This document shows positions 1 through 9,890 of a DNA stretch of 64,000 nt, piece after piece. A program made the position numbers and the translations under genes. The stretch comes from Vibrio profundi. GTDB taxonomy: Bacteria > Pseudomonadota > Gammaproteobacteria > Enterobacterales > Vibrionaceae. The notes below the pieces were generated by a model. It searched no databases and was not told the origin of the DNA. It was given only the letters and a program-made list of their open reading frames with translations. The stretch spans positions 310,001 through 374,000 of the forward strand of contig NZ_RZIS01000003.1 of the NCBI RefSeq assembly GCF_005281835.1. Direction: 5' to 3'. Positions within the stretch are counted from its first letter, which is position 1. Each line of letters begins with the position of its first letter.

Positions 1-2
1 TA

Positions 3-248
3 CAAGATAAGACGATTTTCGAATACACCAACTTATCGACTGGTGTCCCTTTCTATGATGAAAATGGCAAACCAGCAGAGAAAGGTTCACTTTATTTGGT
101 TTTCTATACTCCTAATGTCACACATCCTCAATGGCAAACATTAGCTCAGAGCGGGATAGAGCAAGGCTTAAGCGTTGAAAAAAGACAAGAGCGAGTAACG
201 CATTACATCTCAATGATTCTTAGAGATGTTCCGGCACTAAAACCTTAG
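3..248 (+). CDS. C-terminal fragment of an unrecognised protein
   Basis: An open frame runs from the window edge to a TAG stop, giving 81 residues that end in VPALKP. It has no start inside the window, so this is the tail of a gene that begins upstream. The sequence has a mixed alpha/beta look with no membrane segment and no motif I recognise. It ends about 100 bases before the siderophore-binding protein gene, which has its own Fur-like site, so it is probably not in the same transcript. Confidence 0.6.
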   Translation, partial: QDKTIFEYTNLSTGVPFYDENGKPAEKGSLYLVFYTPNVTHPQWQTLAQSGIEQGLSVEKRQERVTHYISMILRDVPALKP

Positions 249-298
249 TAACCTTGTTGCTATTAAAATTGTTTATAGTTATATTTCGAAATCTTAAT

Positions 299-317
299 GA
301 TAATGAGTATCGAAATC
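299..317 (+). promoter_or_regulatory. Fur-box-like operator
   Basis: The 19-mer GATAATGAGTATCGAAATC matches 14 of 19 positions of the classic Fur box and lies about 30 bases before the binding-protein start. Further AT-rich dyads (AATCATTATT) follow. This fits iron repression of the uptake operon downstream; the assignment is by consensus only. Confidence 0.6.
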
Positions 318-348
318 ATTATTTGTCGTAATATTTTTAGGAATCGCT

Positions 349-1257
349 ATGAACCGCTTATATTCTTCAGCTTTAGTTTGTTTATTTTCTTCAACTGCAA
401 TGGCTGCTCCCGTCACAGTGGAGCACTCCTTGGGCACAACAACGCTGGAAAAAAGCCCTGAACGAGTGGTAGTGATTGGGGTTGGAGCACTGGATGCGCT
501 TGATGCATTTGGGGTTAAACCTGTCGCGGTAGCTAAGGCCGGTACATTGCCAGGCTACTTAGCCAAATATTACTCAGATGACTATGCTGCCGCAGGTAGC
601 TTGTTTGAACCAAACTTCGAAAATATATATATGCAGAAGCCTGATCTCATCATCATTGGCGGTCGAGCTGCAGACAAATACAAAGAGCTTTCTGATATTG
701 CGCCAACGGTCTTATTTGCTGCGGATGCCAACAAAGGTTACTGGGCAAGCACTCAAGAGCAGTGGCGGATGCTGGCTGAGATTTTTGATAACTCAGAGAA
801 AGTCGAACAGACGATTGATAAGCTTGATGCTCAATTCCAGCAGATCAAAGCGTATAACCAGAAGAATAACATCGACGCATTAACGGTTATGAGCTCGGGC
901 AGCAATATTACGACATTCGGTGCCGAGTCGCGTTTTTCTTCAATTTATAAAGATTTCGGATTCGAAGAAACGATTAAAGGCATTAAACCAACACGTCACG
1001 GCGATCTTATTTCTTACGAATTTATCCGTGAAGCGAATCCTTCCACGCTGCTTGTCGTTGACCGTAATAAGCTGGTCAACAAGGGCGAGAGTAATACCGC
1101 GCAAAACTTTGAAAATGACTTGGTAAAAGCAACGGATGCTTACCAAAACGGTTCAATGACCTTCCTAGATGTTAATGCCTGGTATTTATCGATTGCTGGT
1201 GTGACCGCAACGGAGCAAATGGTCACCGACGTTAAACAGTCAATCGGCCTAAAATAA
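349..1257 (+). CDS. vctP: Siderophore ABC transporter, periplasmic substrate-binding protein
   Basis: Binds an iron-siderophore complex in the periplasm and hands it to the FecCD permeases encoded just downstream. The 302-residue product has a signal peptide with a likely cut after AMA (residues 17-19) and then a PF01497-type fold: an early beta strand ending in ERVVVIG, and the DLIIIGGR segment typical of FepB/FatB/CeuE-type proteins. There is no lipobox, so it is predicted to be soluble. It is the first gene of a four-gene operon with the permeases and ATPase. The layout matches vctPDGC of Vibrio cholerae and the fat system of V. anguillarum, so a catechol-type ligand is likely, but the ligand cannot be read from sequence. 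Confidence 0.85.
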   Translation: MNRLYSSALVCLFSSTAMAAPVTVEHSLGTTTLEKSPERVVVIGVGALDALDAFGVKPVAVAKAGTLPGYLAKYYSDDYAAAGSLFEPNFENIYMQKPDLIIIGGRAADKYKELSDIAPTVLFAADANKGYWASTQEQWRMLAEIFDNSEKVEQTIDKLDAQFQQIKAYNQKNNIDALTVMSSGSNITTFGAESRFSSIYKDFGFEETIKGIKPTRHGDLISYEFIREANPSTLLVVDRNKLVNKGESNTAQNFENDLVKATDAYQNGSMTFLDVNAWYLSIAGVTATEQMVTDVKQSIGLK

Positions 1258-1282
1258 GCACTATTACAAGCAGAGGTTAACT

Positions 1283-2218
1283 TTGAAAAGGTTATTGCTT
1301 GTTCTATTGCTACTGAGTTTTACCTCACTGTTTGTTGGGGTTAGCGATGTTTCACTGGCGGCGATCGTCGCCGGTGATACTCAAGCGATAGAACTACTCT
1401 TCACTAGCCGATTCCCACGGCTACTTTCCATTCTTTTAGCGGGCGCTGGGTTAAGTATTGCTGGTTTGATCATGCAGCAAATTAGCCAAAACCGTTTTGC
1501 AGCCCCTTCAACTTCAGGAACCATCGAATGTGCGATGTTGGGCTATGTACTTAGCCTAGTGATTTTTGGTCATGGTGAAAACTTATGGCTCATTTTCGGT
1601 GTATCTATGCTTGGCACGTTGGTGTTCGTTCAATTCATTAGCCGTATTCAATTTAAAAACGCAGTTTTTGTGCCCTTAATCGGGATAGTTTTCGGTAATG
1701 TCGTTGACTCGATGGCCAATTTTATCGCGTTTAAATACGATGCGGTTCAGAACTTATCCGGATGGACTGTCGCGAACTTCGCCAATATTTTAAGTGGTGA
1801 CTTCGAGTTACTGTTTATCGCTGTACCTGTTTCCATTCTCAGTTATCTGTACGCAACGCGAATCTCGGCAGTGGGTATGGGTAAAGATTTTGCAACTAAC
1901 CTTGGCCTGAACTATCAGCAAGTGTTGATTATTGGCGTGGTGCTAGTGTCGGTAATGGCCGCAAGCGTTGTAATGATCGTTGGCGAATTACCTTTCTTAG
2001 GCCTGATAGTCCCAAACATTGTCAGTCGCTATTTTGGTGACAACTTACGTAAAAATATCCCAATCACCGCGATCGCAGGCGCCCTTATCGTCTTGGTATG
2101 CGATTTAATGGGTCGAACAATTATTTTCCCTTACGAAGTTCCGATTTCAATGATCATCAGTATGTTAGGCGGTGCGGTGTTTATTTACTTTGTGTTGCGA
2201 GGTGAGAAACGTGCGTGA
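1283..2218 (+). CDS. vctD: Siderophore ABC transporter permease (FecCD family), first
   Basis: Inner-membrane half of the iron-siderophore importer. The 311-residue product is strongly hydrophobic, with about nine membrane segments. It carries the FecCD signature region (RFPRLLSILLAGAGLSIAGLI near residues 45-65) and the coupling region GELPFLGLIVPNIVSRYF near residue 235. The start is a TTG preceded by GAGG at six bases. It follows the binding protein by 25 bases, and its stop overlaps the start of the second permease, suggesting translational coupling. Confidence 0.85.
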   Translation: MKRLLLVLLLLSFTSLFVGVSDVSLAAIVAGDTQAIELLFTSRFPRLLSILLAGAGLSIAGLIMQQISQNRFAAPSTSGTIECAMLGYVLSLVIFGHGENLWLIFGVSMLGTLVFVQFISRIQFKNAVFVPLIGIVFGNVVDSMANFIAFKYDAVQNLSGWTVANFANILSGDFELLFIAVPVSILSYLYATRISAVGMGKDFATNLGLNYQQVLIIGVVLVSVMAASVVMIVGELPFLGLIVPNIVSRYFGDNLRKNIPITAIAGALIVLVCDLMGRTIIFPYEVPISMIISMLGGAVFIYFVLRGEKRA

Positions 2219-3161
2219 CTCTAGTCGTTTAATCATCTTGCTGGTGGTGTTGGTCGTCTTCTCGGGGCTATTTATTGGCATTGGCTTAAATGCAGATAAC
2301 TATGAGTATTTTCTCTCAAGACGAGTACCAAAAGTTCTCGCCATGATCCTGGCCGCGGTCGCGATTGCCCAATCTTCAATGGTGTTTCAAACCATCACCC
2401 ACAACCGGATTTTAACGCCAAGTATTATGGGCTTTGACTCATTGTATATTTTGACGCAAGTACTGATGGTTGTGATTTTTGGCAGCTTAAGTGCTTTTAT
2501 TCTAAACCCGTTTTTGAACTTTATGTTTTCTACTGCGTTAATGCTGGTGTTTTCATTGGTTTTGTTCGGTTTCTATTTTCAAAAGAAGAAAGCCAACCTA
2601 CTAGTGTTGCTGTTACTTGGGGTTATTTTTGGCCAGTTGTTCGCTAACATCGCGAGCTTTTTCATTATGTTGATGGACCCAAATGACTTTGCGACGGCGC
2701 TGGGGAATATGTTTGCAAGCTTTAACAATGTCAATGTGGATTTGGTGTATTGGTGCACGCCAGTGTTACTCGGGGTCAGTGCTTTGCTATTTCGATTGCA
2801 CAGAACGCTCGACGTGTTTTGGTTAGATAATGACAACGCATTAAGTTTGGGAGTGGATGTAAAAAGTGTCACTCGCCAGTGTTTGGTGCTTTCTGCTGTT
2901 TTGATTGCGATCTCTACAGCGCTTGTCGGCCCAATCATGTTTTTTGGTCTACTTGTGACAAACTTGACCCGTGAATGGTTTAAATCTTATCAGCATAAGG
3001 TACTTCTGACCGGCTGTTCATTGTTATCAGCGGCGACTTTGCTTTCTGGGCAGTGGCTTGTTGAAAACGTTTTCCAATTTGAAACAACACTGAGCGTCGT
3101 AATTAACTTTGTCGGTGGTGTGTATTTCCTTTCAATGCTAGTGCGCAATAAAGTGGTGTAG
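2211..3161 (+). CDS. vctG: Siderophore ABC transporter permease (FecCD family), second
   Basis: Second FecCD-type permease, forming a heterodimer with the first. I place the start at GTG 2211, after a GAGGTGAG ribosome site, because the longer frame would begin deep inside the preceding gene. This gives 316 residues and an 8-base overlap with the first permease. Features include RRVPKVLAMILAAVAIAQSS near the N-terminus, about eight or nine hydrophobic helices, and a GPIMFFGLLVTNLTREWF coupling segment. It is divergent from the first permease, as usual for heterodimeric importers of this family. Confidence 0.85.
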   Translation: MRDSSRLIILLVVLVVFSGLFIGIGLNADNYEYFLSRRVPKVLAMILAAVAIAQSSMVFQTITHNRILTPSIMGFDSLYILTQVLMVVIFGSLSAFILNPFLNFMFSTALMLVFSLVLFGFYFQKKKANLLVLLLLGVIFGQLFANIASFFIMLMDPNDFATALGNMFASFNNVNVDLVYWCTPVLLGVSALLFRLHRTLDVFWLDNDNALSLGVDVKSVTRQCLVLSAVLIAISTALVGPIMFFGLLVTNLTREWFKSYQHKVLLTGCSLLSAATLLSGQWLVENVFQFETTLSVVINFVGGVYFLSMLVRNKVV

Positions 3162-3167
3162 AAAAAC

Positions 3168-3923
3168 ATGATTAAGTTAGAAAAGTTAACCAAGCACTTT
3201 GGCAAAAATGCGGTTGTAGAACAAGCGAGTGCCGAATTCGAAAAAGGGAAGGTCACTTCGATTATTGGCCCGAACGGGGCGGGGAAAAGTACCTTGCTTT
3301 CCATGGCAAGTCGCTTGATGGATAAAGACAGCGGTAGAGTATTGATTGAAAGTCGTGAACTGGTCGATTGGGATACCAAAGCGCTTGCTAAGAAGCTCGC
3401 GGTTTTGCGCCAAGCCAATACCATTTCGATGCGCTTTACTGTCAGAGAAATGGTGTCTTTTGGCCGTTTTCCTTATTCAAAAGGAAAGCTCACTGCAGGT
3501 GATAACCAAATTATCGATCAGGCGATCGAATATCTAGATTTGAAAACCATAGAAAATAAATACTTAGATGAGCTAAGTGGTGGCCAAAGGCAACTCGCTT
3601 TTATCGCCATGGTCATTGCGCAAGACACGGATTATGTATTTCTAGATGAGCCTTTGAATAACTTGGACATTAAGCATTCGCTACAGATCATGAAAAACAT
3701 TCAGCGTTTGGCCCATGAAATGAACAAAGCCGTGGTGGTAGTGATCCACGATATCAACTTTGCTTCGTGCTACTCAGATATCATTATTGCGTTAAAGAAA
3801 GGCAAGGTAGTCGCGAGTGGTACGGTTGATGAGGTGATTGATGCAGATGTGTTAAGCGCAATCTACGAAACCCCGTTTAATGTGATGGAAGTAGAAGGCA
3901 AGCGCATGTGTACTTATCACTAG
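3168..3923 (+). CDS. vctC: Siderophore ABC transporter ATP-binding protein
   Basis: ATPase that powers the importer from the cytoplasmic face. The 251 residues contain Walker A (GPNGAGKST, residues 35-43), the Q-loop near residue 84, the ABC signature LSGGQRQ near 138 and Walker B (YVFLDEP near 160), followed by the H-loop (VIHD near 192). All catalytic motifs are intact. It starts six bases after the second permease and is the last gene of the operon. Length and motif order match FepC/FecE-type ATPases. Confidence 0.9.
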   Translation: MIKLEKLTKHFGKNAVVEQASAEFEKGKVTSIIGPNGAGKSTLLSMASRLMDKDSGRVLIESRELVDWDTKALAKKLAVLRQANTISMRFTVREMVSFGRFPYSKGKLTAGDNQIIDQAIEYLDLKTIENKYLDELSGGQRQLAFIAMVIAQDTDYVFLDEPLNNLDIKHSLQIMKNIQRLAHEMNKAVVVVIHDINFASCYSDIIIALKKGKVVASGTVDEVIDADVLSAIYETPFNVMEVEGKRMCTYH

Positions 3924-4052
3924 CGGATGCGTGAACTCGGTGAGCTGAACAATTCCAGTATATTCTTCAGTCGCTCCTAGGCTTATTCTTTCGCAAAGGT
4001 GTGGAGTACTGTGGATCGGCATAATTTGCAGGTTTGTCTACCCCCTTAGCTT

Positions 4053-5054
4053 TTATGGCTTCGTTTGCTGTTCAAGGAAGTGGGTGGGTGAAACTCCAAA
4101 CGCTTTCTTGAACGCGTTTGAAAAGTTCGAAGGGTGGTAATAGCCTGCATCATACGCCGCTTCGGTAATGCTCATGGAGCCTCGCTCCAAATGCTGCTTT
4201 GCGATTTCTAAGCGTCTTTGACGTATATAACCTGCTACCGTCAGCCCTAACTCTTGCTTAAATCTGCGCTGTAAGTTGGAAATGCTCATCACCATGTTTG
4301 AAGCCAACATTTCTAAACTAATGTCTTGGTCTAAGTTCGATTCAATGTAGTGGATCGCTTGATTAATTTTCTCATCTTTATCCAGATTCACGGGCGCATT
4401 TTGTTGGGCGCTGGCTTGGACAAATTGACTCTGGCTTAGTTGCTGACAAACTTCAAAAATCAATTGATGGCTCAGCACCTCGGTATGAATGGATTGCAGC
4501 CAGTTAGGGTCATTTTTACCGTGAATGAGTTGCTGAGCTAACTGCACGATAGTGTCGTTGATGTGCAGACTTTGGTAAGTATCGGGGCAGTTTAGAAAGG
4601 GTATATTTGGGTTATCCCCTTGATTAAGTGAGGTAAGCCAGCTTGGTGACAGCATGATATTGAGTTTGGTGACTTGGTTCCCAGAGACAATTTTCCGTCT
4701 GAAGTTAGTGGGCTTGTCCAAATTGACGATCACGCCCTGTGCTTTCTCCGCGGCGTCTAACTTAAAGTTTAACTGGTTATAGCCAAACTCTAACTGCCCG
4801 TCGAGTAAGATAGTGATGATCACTGACGCGGGGGCTATTGAAACAACCTCGGAGTCGGTTAGCTCAAAGCTTTGCCCTCCGTGAAGTGAATAATGCTCGC
4901 CGCAGCGGTACGAGACAAACTTTCCTTCCACCAGTGGAGACTCCACTTTTCTATGTTGGCTAACAATGAGCTGCTTCTCTGAATCTTCTATTTTCTTAGT
5001 TAGCGCGACTTTTTGTAATGACTTTCGGTTAGCCTTAACTTGTTGCATAGCCAT
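4053..5054 (-). CDS. AraC-family transcriptional regulator of the siderophore locus
   Basis: DNA-binding regulator with a divergent N-terminal sensing part and a C-terminal AraC domain (about residues 230-330) with two helix-turn-helix units: SLEMLASNMVMSISNLQRRF and the signature ITEAAYDAGYYHPSNFSNAF. I choose the ATG at 5054 (333 residues) because GAGGAAC lies 8 bases upstream; an in-frame ATG five codons earlier is less well placed. It is convergent with the ABC operon and divergent from the TonB receptor gene. This position is typical of PchR/IrgB-like regulators that activate the receptor when the cognate siderophore is present; that role here is inference. Confidence 0.8.
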   Translation of the reverse strand: MAMQQVKANRKSLQKVALTKKIEDSEKQLIVSQHRKVESPLVEGKFVSYRCGEHYSLHGGQSFELTDSEVVSIAPASVIITILLDGQLEFGYNQLNFKLDAAEKAQGVIVNLDKPTNFRRKIVSGNQVTKLNIMLSPSWLTSLNQGDNPNIPFLNCPDTYQSLHINDTIVQLAQQLIHGKNDPNWLQSIHTEVLSHQLIFEVCQQLSQSQFVQASAQQNAPVNLDKDEKINQAIHYIESNLDQDISLEMLASNMVMSISNLQRRFKQELGLTVAGYIRQRRLEIAKQHLERGSMSITEAAYDAGYYHPSNFSNAFKKAFGVSPTHFLEQQTKP

Positions 5055-5153
5055 TTTATTGTTCCTCATGCCGACTTACGTTTTCTCATAACAATTGTGC
5101 GTTTTCGCATAAGTCATTCAGCTATCTATTAATGAAATTGAAACTTACCATGT

Positions 5154-5173
5154 TTGCGAATTATTATCATTTG
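5154..5173. promoter_or_regulatory. Fur-box-like site before the TonB receptor
   Basis: TTGCGAATTATTATCATTTG, about 20 bases before the receptor start, has the interrupted GATAAT/ATTATC dyad of a Fur operator (about 12 of 19 consensus positions). It lies in the divergent gap shared with the AraC gene, so it could repress one or both. Confidence 0.5.
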
Positions 5174-5190
5174 TATTTAGGAAAAGTTTC

Positions 5191-7194
5191 ATGGAAACGG
5201 TGAATATCAATCCCAAAAGAAAAACATTGTTGTGCTTTGCAATCGGTATGGCGCTTAGCAGTACGGCTGTTGCTCAAGAAGAGCAAACGAATTTTGAAGA
5301 AGTGGTCGTATGGGGAACAAAAGTATCAAGTAGCTCTGAGTCCGTGTATGCCGATGACATGTCATTGAAGCAGGCGGATCATATGTCGGACTTACTGCGT
5401 GATATCCCGGGTGTCGATGTTGGGGGAACACACTCCGTCAACCAGCGCATTAACATTCGTGGTATGGGCGAAACCGATCTAGATATTCGCCTAGACGGCG
5501 CGTCGCAACACGCAAACATGTTCCACCATATTGGAAACCTAACACTCAATCCTGACATCATTAAATCGGCCGATATTCAAGTGGGTAACAACTCGGTGAC
5601 TCAGTCTGGTCTAGGTGGCGCAGTCTATTTTGAAACGAAGGATGCCAAAGACTTGTTACGCTATGACGAAACGTTCGGTGTTCGTGTTTTTGGTGGCGTG
5701 GCTTCAAATGATAGCGAGCAAGGTTCTATCACGCTTTACGGTAAATTGAGTGATAAAGTTGACGCCCTAATCTACGGTCACGGTGTGAGCCGAGATAACT
5801 TTGAAGATGGTGACGGTGTAGAAACACATGGTGCAGCGGGTGATGTGTATAACGTACTCGCGAAGGTTGGGTTTGAGCCGTCTGAACTGCATCGCTTCCA
5901 ATTAAGCGCAGATATGTATCGAGATAGCGGAGATTATAATCCTCGACCTGATATGTCAGGTTCTGCCAATAACTCGCTGACGGGTGAAGATCTAGTCCCG
6001 ACAGATTACGACCGCGATACATTGACCGCGACTTACGAGCTTCGTGGCAAGCAGCACACAGGTAAGGTGAATGTATACTCCAGCACCACTGAAATTGTTC
6101 GTGATGAGTCAGTAATCAATGGCTGGCGCCCGACACGTTTATCTGAGAACACAGCAGAAAACCAAAATGTTGGCGTAACGACAAAATTCCAATCTCAGTT
6201 CTCTTTGTCTGGTTTTGACAACACCGCGGTATACGGCGCTGACTATATTGATCGCACTACAAGCAGTTACTACGGTAGCGATAAGTTCATGGAAGAGTCG
6301 ACGACCTCGATCGCAGTGTTTGTAGAAGACACGCTATATCTAACAGACGATTTATTCTTAACCGCAGGCTTGCGCTACGATGACTTCCAGCGTGACGCAA
6401 CAACAAGCGATAAGAGCTTTAACGAAGTAACGTGGGCTTTGGCGGCAGATTGGCAGTTCGCACAAGACTGGGCTGTGTTTGCAAGTACGCGTTCTTTGTT
6501 TAAAGGACCTGAGCTACTAGAGACTTATATCCGCTATCAAGATGTCGCATACATGGATGAGGATATTAAAGCGGAAACAGGGCAAAACAGCCAAGCGGGT
6601 ATTCGCTTTGATAAGCAAATTGATAATCATTATTTGGGTGCAACTTTTACAGCGTTCAAAACGAGCATTGATGATTACATCGCTGAAGCGTATCAAGGTG
6701 CGACGGCTTCTTACCGAATCTACAACTTGGGTGATGTGGAAATTCAAGGTTTTGAGTTAAGTGCGACATACGGCTATGAGATGTTCCAATCGAAAGTTTC
6801 TTACTCACGTTCTGATAATGAAGATAAAACCAATGGTGGGCCAATTATCGCGGATAACGGCAATAGCAGTGACATCGGTGATAGCATCGCCCTGACTTTT
6901 GATTATCAAGCCGACTCTATTGATACACTGTTTGGTTGGACTTCGATTGTGGTCTTAGAAGAAGACAACGTAGCCGATCTTTCTGAACCAAAAGAAGCTT
7001 ACGATGTTCACAACCTTTACGCGCAATGGTTGCCGTCTGATGTGGAAAACCTAAGTGTTACGTTTGGCATTGATAACGTATTCGACGAGCTATATGTGTC
7101 TCACGCTTCGCGTAACGGCATGGCCAGAACGGCGGTAGCGGATGATTACGAACCTGGACGTAACTATAAGCTGTCACTGGCGTATCAGTTCTAA
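5191..7194 (+). CDS. vctA: TonB-dependent outer-membrane siderophore receptor
   Basis: Outer-membrane beta-barrel that imports iron-siderophore using TonB energy. The 667 residues have a signal peptide (cut after VAQ near residue 29), a TonB-box-like FEEVVVWGTK, a plug domain (about 50-160, with RINIRGMGETDLDIRLDG) and a barrel ending in the terminal aromatic YQF expected for barrel insertion. No siderophore biosynthesis gene is seen in the window, so it may take up a siderophore made elsewhere on the genome or by other bacteria. The symbol is by analogy of context with vctA; the true ligand is unknown. Confidence 0.8.
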   Translation: METVNINPKRKTLLCFAIGMALSSTAVAQEEQTNFEEVVVWGTKVSSSSESVYADDMSLKQADHMSDLLRDIPGVDVGGTHSVNQRINIRGMGETDLDIRLDGASQHANMFHHIGNLTLNPDIIKSADIQVGNNSVTQSGLGGAVYFETKDAKDLLRYDETFGVRVFGGVASNDSEQGSITLYGKLSDKVDALIYGHGVSRDNFEDGDGVETHGAAGDVYNVLAKVGFEPSELHRFQLSADMYRDSGDYNPRPDMSGSANNSLTGEDLVPTDYDRDTLTATYELRGKQHTGKVNVYSSTTEIVRDESVINGWRPTRLSENTAENQNVGVTTKFQSQFSLSGFDNTAVYGADYIDRTTSSYYGSDKFMEESTTSIAVFVEDTLYLTDDLFLTAGLRYDDFQRDATTSDKSFNEVTWALAADWQFAQDWAVFASTRSLFKGPELLETYIRYQDVAYMDEDIKAETGQNSQAGIRFDKQIDNHYLGATFTAFKTSIDDYIAEAYQGATASYRIYNLGDVEIQGFELSATYGYEMFQSKVSYSRSDNEDKTNGGPIIADNGNSSDIGDSIALTFDYQADSIDTLFGWTSIVVLEEDNVADLSEPKEAYDVHNLYAQWLPSDVENLSVTFGIDNVFDELYVSHASRNGMARTAVADDYEPGRNYKLSLAYQF

Positions 7195-7216
7195 GCCGGA
7201 ATCGAGAGAAGATTAG

Positions 7217-7510
7217 ATGAACCAAATATTTCAATCTCGAGTGGAAATTCAGACAGAACATGCCAGTAAATATTTAACGGTAATGTGCCGTCATTTTGCG
7301 AGAAAAGTACCAGCGAAGTGGGATGAGTCCGAAGGAAGAGTCGATTTTCCCATCGGTGTCACTGAATTCGAAGCTGACAATGACGCTCAAAAGTTAACAA
7401 TTCATTGCCGAACCGAAAGCGAAGAGTTGCTAACTAGGCTTAAATCTATCATTGAAGGGCATGTGGATTTGTTCTCACGGCGAGAAACCATAACGCTTGA
7501 TTGGCAATAG
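7217..7510 (+). CDS. DUF2218 family protein
   Basis: A 97-residue cytoplasmic protein matching the DUF2218 pattern: an N-terminal EIQTEHASKYLTVMCRHFARK segment, a basic-to-acidic middle, and a short second half with LLTRLKSIIEGHVDLFS. It lies 22 bases after the receptor gene and is probably in its transcript. DUF2218 genes often sit beside siderophore receptors or siderophore reductases, so a role in intracellular iron-siderophore handling is possible. No catalytic motif is visible and the function is unknown. Confidence 0.75.
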   Translation: MNQIFQSRVEIQTEHASKYLTVMCRHFARKVPAKWDESEGRVDFPIGVTEFEADNDAQKLTIHCRTESEELLTRLKSIIEGHVDLFSRRETITLDWQ

Positions 7511-7522
7511 TAAACTATAACT

Positions 7523-7549
7523 AAGGGTGACAGAGCGTCACCCTTTATC
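7523..7549 (+). terminator. Rho-independent terminator after the DUF2218 gene
   Basis: The hairpin AAGGGTGAC-agagc-GTCACCCTT is followed by a short T-rich stretch and lies just after the DUF2218 stop. Confidence 0.7.
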
Positions 7550-7699
7550 ATTTGAGGTTGTCCATATTAACTGATGGATATACGAGCAGGGTCGTTACAT
7601 TATTATTGAAAGAGATAATAGTCACAGCATATTTGCGAAATAGTTAACAATTAATTAACTCGTGATATATTGGCTCAAATTTTTTAAAGGAGCTTAAGG

Positions 7700-9700
7700 A
7701 TGAAGCTTTCGATATCCAGTAAGTTGCAGCTAGGTTTTCTGTTACTTGTCGTACTATTTATCGCATCTGCTAGTTTTACTTATCGTAGCGTGAGCACTGT
7801 TGAGGAACACACTCACTCTTTGTTAACCACAGATTTACCTACTGTAGATACCAGTCGCGCTATTGGTCAGTCGGTACAAGCCAGCCTGTCTACTGTTCGC
7901 GCCTATATGTTGCTTGGCAACGATGAAGTTCTAGGGCAACAACAACTGGCCCATTTGGCGAGCATTTCAGAACAAACCACAAATACTATTCCTACTCTAG
8001 AGCAACATTTATCCGTTGATAGGTATGAGCAAATTCAAGCGCAATGGCAAGCGTTTAACCAGTCTCTTACAGAGCTCAGCGAACTGGCGCATAGCGATGA
8101 AAACCTTCCAGCTCATAACCTGTTCATTAATGAAGCTGCACCTATTGCTGAGGTAGCGCTTGATCAACTCCAAGGTTTGATTAACGACGAAGCCTCAAAT
8201 AAAGATGGTGGCGAGCGTAAACGTTTATTCAGACTTTATGCCGACAGTTACACTTCTTTGGCCAATGCGCTGGCATCAATGCGCGATTTCTTGATCTATG
8301 GTCATGATGATTATCTAGAGAAGTATGGTGATTTCATTAAATCCCATGAAAAATCGGTAGCAGAAATCGACACTAAAGTAGAGTTGATGTCACGAAGTGA
8401 TCAAGGCTTGTGGGACCTTTTCAAAGAAATGCAGCAGTTGTATTTCCCACTTGCAGACCAAGTCGTAGCGTTAAGAAAATCTCCAGATTGGAACAAAGCC
8501 AATGCATTCATGTCGAGTGTCGTGATCCCTAATGCAACGACACTGGAACAAAGCTTAGAAACCATCGTTACTGATCAACAAGCGTTAGCGGATCAGAGTG
8601 GGCAGGGCATTCAGAAGAATGTTCAGCAAGTCAGCACACTGTTGATTGCTGCGGCAATTGTGGTGTCTTTGATCGCCATTCTGATCGCTAGATACTTAGG
8701 CCGCAGTATTGGTTCGCGAGTCGCAAGAGTGGCGAAGCGAGCAGAACTTATTGCGCAAGGTGATGTTTCTCAGCCTGAGCTCAAAGTAGAAGGGCAAGAT
8801 GAACTGACTACGCTGACGGTATCAATTAACCAAATGAACGCTGCACTTCGAGATATTGTTGATGGTGTAACGAGTAAGGCAAGCCAAGTTGATTCGAGCA
8901 TGTCTGAGTTACTGCAATGTAACCGTGATACCTTGGATCAAGTCGAAAACCAAAAACTCAATATTGATCGAATGAGCCAAGAGATCGGAGAGGTTTCGCA
9001 ATCGGCAAACAATACGGCGGTACTGGCTCAAGAATCGGTACAGTCATTAAGTGATTCTCAGCAAGAGCTATCTGAAGGCGCTTCAGCGCTAGATAGTAAC
9101 CGAAACGTTGCCATCAAATTGGATGAGACTATCGACAAAGCAAATCGTTTAGTGAATGAGTTGAGCAAAGAAAGTGAAGCGATTGGCCGTGTAACGGAAG
9201 TAATTGAAGGGCTGGCGGAACAAACGAACTTGTTAGCACTAAATGCAGCGATTGAAGCGGCACGTGCGGGTGAGTACGGCAGAGGCTTTGCTGTGGTGGC
9301 GGATGAAGTTCGGATGTTGGCCACGCGTACTACGGAATCGACCACTGAAATCAATACTATTGTTAATGCAATTCAAAGTTCGACTTCTTCTGTTGTGAAA
9401 GAGATTGAGTTGAGCCAAGGTTTAGCGAAAGAAGGATCTTCGCACACCGAGCAAGCGGTGGCGAAATTGAATTCCACAACGGAACTTATTGCGAATCTGA
9501 ATGAACAGATGCTGAATCTTGCATCAGCGGCAGATCAACAATCGAATGCGACGCAGGCTATTACCGAGCTGGTGGATGGTGTAACAAGCTCTGTCGAAGG
9601 GGTATCACTGATCAGCCAAAACTCTGACCAAACCACGCATCAGGTTAGGGATCGAGTGACGGAACTGAATCAAGAGATGGACAAATTTAAACTCTCTTAA
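7700..9700 (+). CDS. Methyl-accepting chemotaxis protein
   Basis: Transmembrane chemoreceptor of 666 residues. Membrane helix 1 is at about residues 9-28, followed by a long all-helical periplasmic sensor (about 30-310, long enough for a two-module helical-bundle sensor), membrane helix 2 at about 310-332, then a HAMP domain and the cytoplasmic signalling coiled coil. The hairpin tip is canonical ([19 protein letters not shown], about 505-525). The C-terminus lacks an NWETF-like CheR docking peptide. It is monocistronic, flanked by its own promoter region and a terminator. The ligand is unknown. Confidence 0.9.
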   Translation: MKLSISSKLQLGFLLLVVLFIASASFTYRSVSTVEEHTHSLLTTDLPTVDTSRAIGQSVQASLSTVRAYMLLGNDEVLGQQQLAHLASISEQTTNTIPTLEQHLSVDRYEQIQAQWQAFNQSLTELSELAHSDENLPAHNLFINEAAPIAEVALDQLQGLINDEASNKDGGERKRLFRLYADSYTSLANALASMRDFLIYGHDDYLEKYGDFIKSHEKSVAEIDTKVELMSRSDQGLWDLFKEMQQLYFPLADQVVALRKSPDWNKANAFMSSVVIPNATTLEQSLETIVTDQQALADQSGQGIQKNVQQVSTLLIAAAIVVSLIAILIARYLGRSIGSRVARVAKRAELIAQGDVSQPELKVEGQDELTTLTVSINQMNAALRDIVDGVTSKASQVDSSMSELLQCNRDTLDQVENQKLNIDRMSQEIGEVSQSANNTAVLAQESVQSLSDSQQELSEGASALDSNRNVAIKLDETIDKANRLVNELSKESEAIGRVTEVIEGLAEQTNLLALNAAIEAARAGEYGRGFAVVADEVRMLATRTTESTTEINTIVNAIQSSTSSVVKEIELSQGLAKEGSSHTEQAVAKLNSTTELIANLNEQMLNLASAADQQSNATQAITELVDGVTSSVEGVSLISQNSDQTTHQVRDRVTELNQEMDKFKLS

Positions 9701-9715
9701 TCGGTTTAATATTAC

Positions 9716-9761
9716 GGAGCTTAGTTATACTTTTCTTGTATGACTAAGCTCTGTTTTCTTG
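9716..9761 (+). terminator. Rho-independent terminator after the chemoreceptor gene
   Basis: The stem GAGCTTAGT...ACTAAGCTC, with an inner TATAC/GTATG extension, is followed by TGTTTTCTT. Confidence 0.75.
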
Positions 9762-9890
9762 AGCTATTTCGCATAGTTACAGCGCAATGTGTAACTAATT
9801 TTAGATAAACGTAAATGTTAGTAAACTTCTCATCCTTTAGATAGAACCTTATATATACTGAGAAAAATGATTTTTCAGGATATCTCTCAA

